DNA of 64,000 bases from BOG-908 sp965198855 (GTDB lineage: Bacteria > Pseudomonadota > Alphaproteobacteria > Acetobacterales > Acetobacteraceae). Below the pieces are notes generated by a model that did not search any database, had not been told where the DNA came from, and saw only the letters and a program-made list of their open reading frames with translations. Position numbers and translations under genes: made by a program. Location of the stretch: positions 930,001 through 994,000 of the forward strand of contig CBDAPZ010000001.1 of assembly GCA_965198855.1 (NCBI GenBank). The letters are read 5' to 3'. This document shows, piece by piece, positions 63,836-64,000 of the stretch (within the stretch, counting starts at the first letter, position 1; each line of letters starts with the position of its first letter).

Positions 63836-64000
63836 GCTAGTTGCATCCGCCTAGCCAAAAAAGCTCTGTTCGTTCTTCTTCGTCGAGGGTGCCTACCGAT
63901 CTTTCTGGCAGGTTTTTGGAACAGTCCAGCCCTCAGGTTTGCCGCCGGCTTTGATGGTCTGTGAGAACACGCTACCGCTGGACCTTACGACGAAACTCGC

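Larger units (their letters stand above)
62792..63836 (+). mobile_element. IS30-family element (1,045 bp) with CTAG target duplication
   Basis: Imperfect terminal inverted repeats: left CCAGCGCATAATCCGGC, right (inverted) CAGTGTATAATCCGGC. CTAG stands directly outside both ends (62788-62791 and 63837-63840), and restoring the target gives the palindrome CAACTAGTTG. Carries one transposase gene, which is frameshifted. Confidence 0.82.

Noticed and set aside
1..64000. CRISPR arrays, rRNA genes or prophage structural genes
   Set aside because: No regularly spaced repeats, rRNA segments or phage head and tail proteins were seen.

Overview
The window is GC-rich and reads as chromosomal DNA from an alphaproteobacterium, most likely an acidophilic member of the Acetobacteraceae. 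This assignment is inference. It rests on the core gene types (class II DAHP synthase, DUF3108 protein, GabD, Gor), a T-rich dispersed repeat, and two acid-type S53 peptidases. No rRNA gene is present to fix the taxon.

Region 1 (1-12.5 kb) is ordinary housekeeping DNA. It holds a CocE/NonD hydrolase, a membrane diguanylate cyclase, and a translationally coupled minus-strand operon (class II DAHP synthase, nicotinate phosphoribosyltransferase, LrgA, LrgB). Glutathione reductase, succinate-semialdehyde dehydrogenase, a DUF3108 protein, a coiled-coil membrane protein and tRNA-Ser(GGA) follow.

Region 2 (12.6-27.3 kb) is a decayed integrative region beginning at the tRNA. A frameshifted P4-type integrase and an IS5 relic are followed by two copies of one IS21-family element, with identical encoded proteins, 10,459 bp apart. 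Between them lies part of an I-type (Dot/Icm, R64-like) conjugative type IV secretion locus: IcmC-like, IcmD-like, IcmJ/DotN-like, frameshifted IcmB/DotO, DotD, and the first 51 codons of DotC. It also carries a DUF4926/DUF6883 pair and a Uma2-type nuclease. The second IS21 copy cuts off the 3' end of a Ser/Thr kinase gene.

Region 3 (27.3-35 kb) has that TPR Ser/Thr kinase divergent from an ECF sigma factor, then two tandem secreted S53 peptidases with C-terminal Fn3-like tails.

Region 4 (35-50 kb) begins with LysR and MFS relics. A minus-strand cluster follows: RTX-like protein, methyltransferase, WsaF-type glycosyltransferase, fatty acyl-AMP ligase, acyl carrier protein and an AlgX/SGNH-TPR protein. 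Both ends carry Tad-pilin relics and Crp/Fnr genes, and the distal end also has a methyltransferase copy that lost its SAM-binding core. The cluster looks like a surface glycan or glycoprotein acylation system and is the best candidate for an undescribed pathway.

Region 5 (49-64 kb) is a regulatory patchwork. It has further Crp/Fnr paralogues (five in the window, one of them dead), a PAS-GGDEF protein, a GAF-PAS-PAS-GGDEF-EAL protein and a PAS relic, and two of the Crp copies share a duplicated upstream block. It ends with an IS5 relic, a DUF885 protein, a GlxA relic and a frameshifted IS30-family element.
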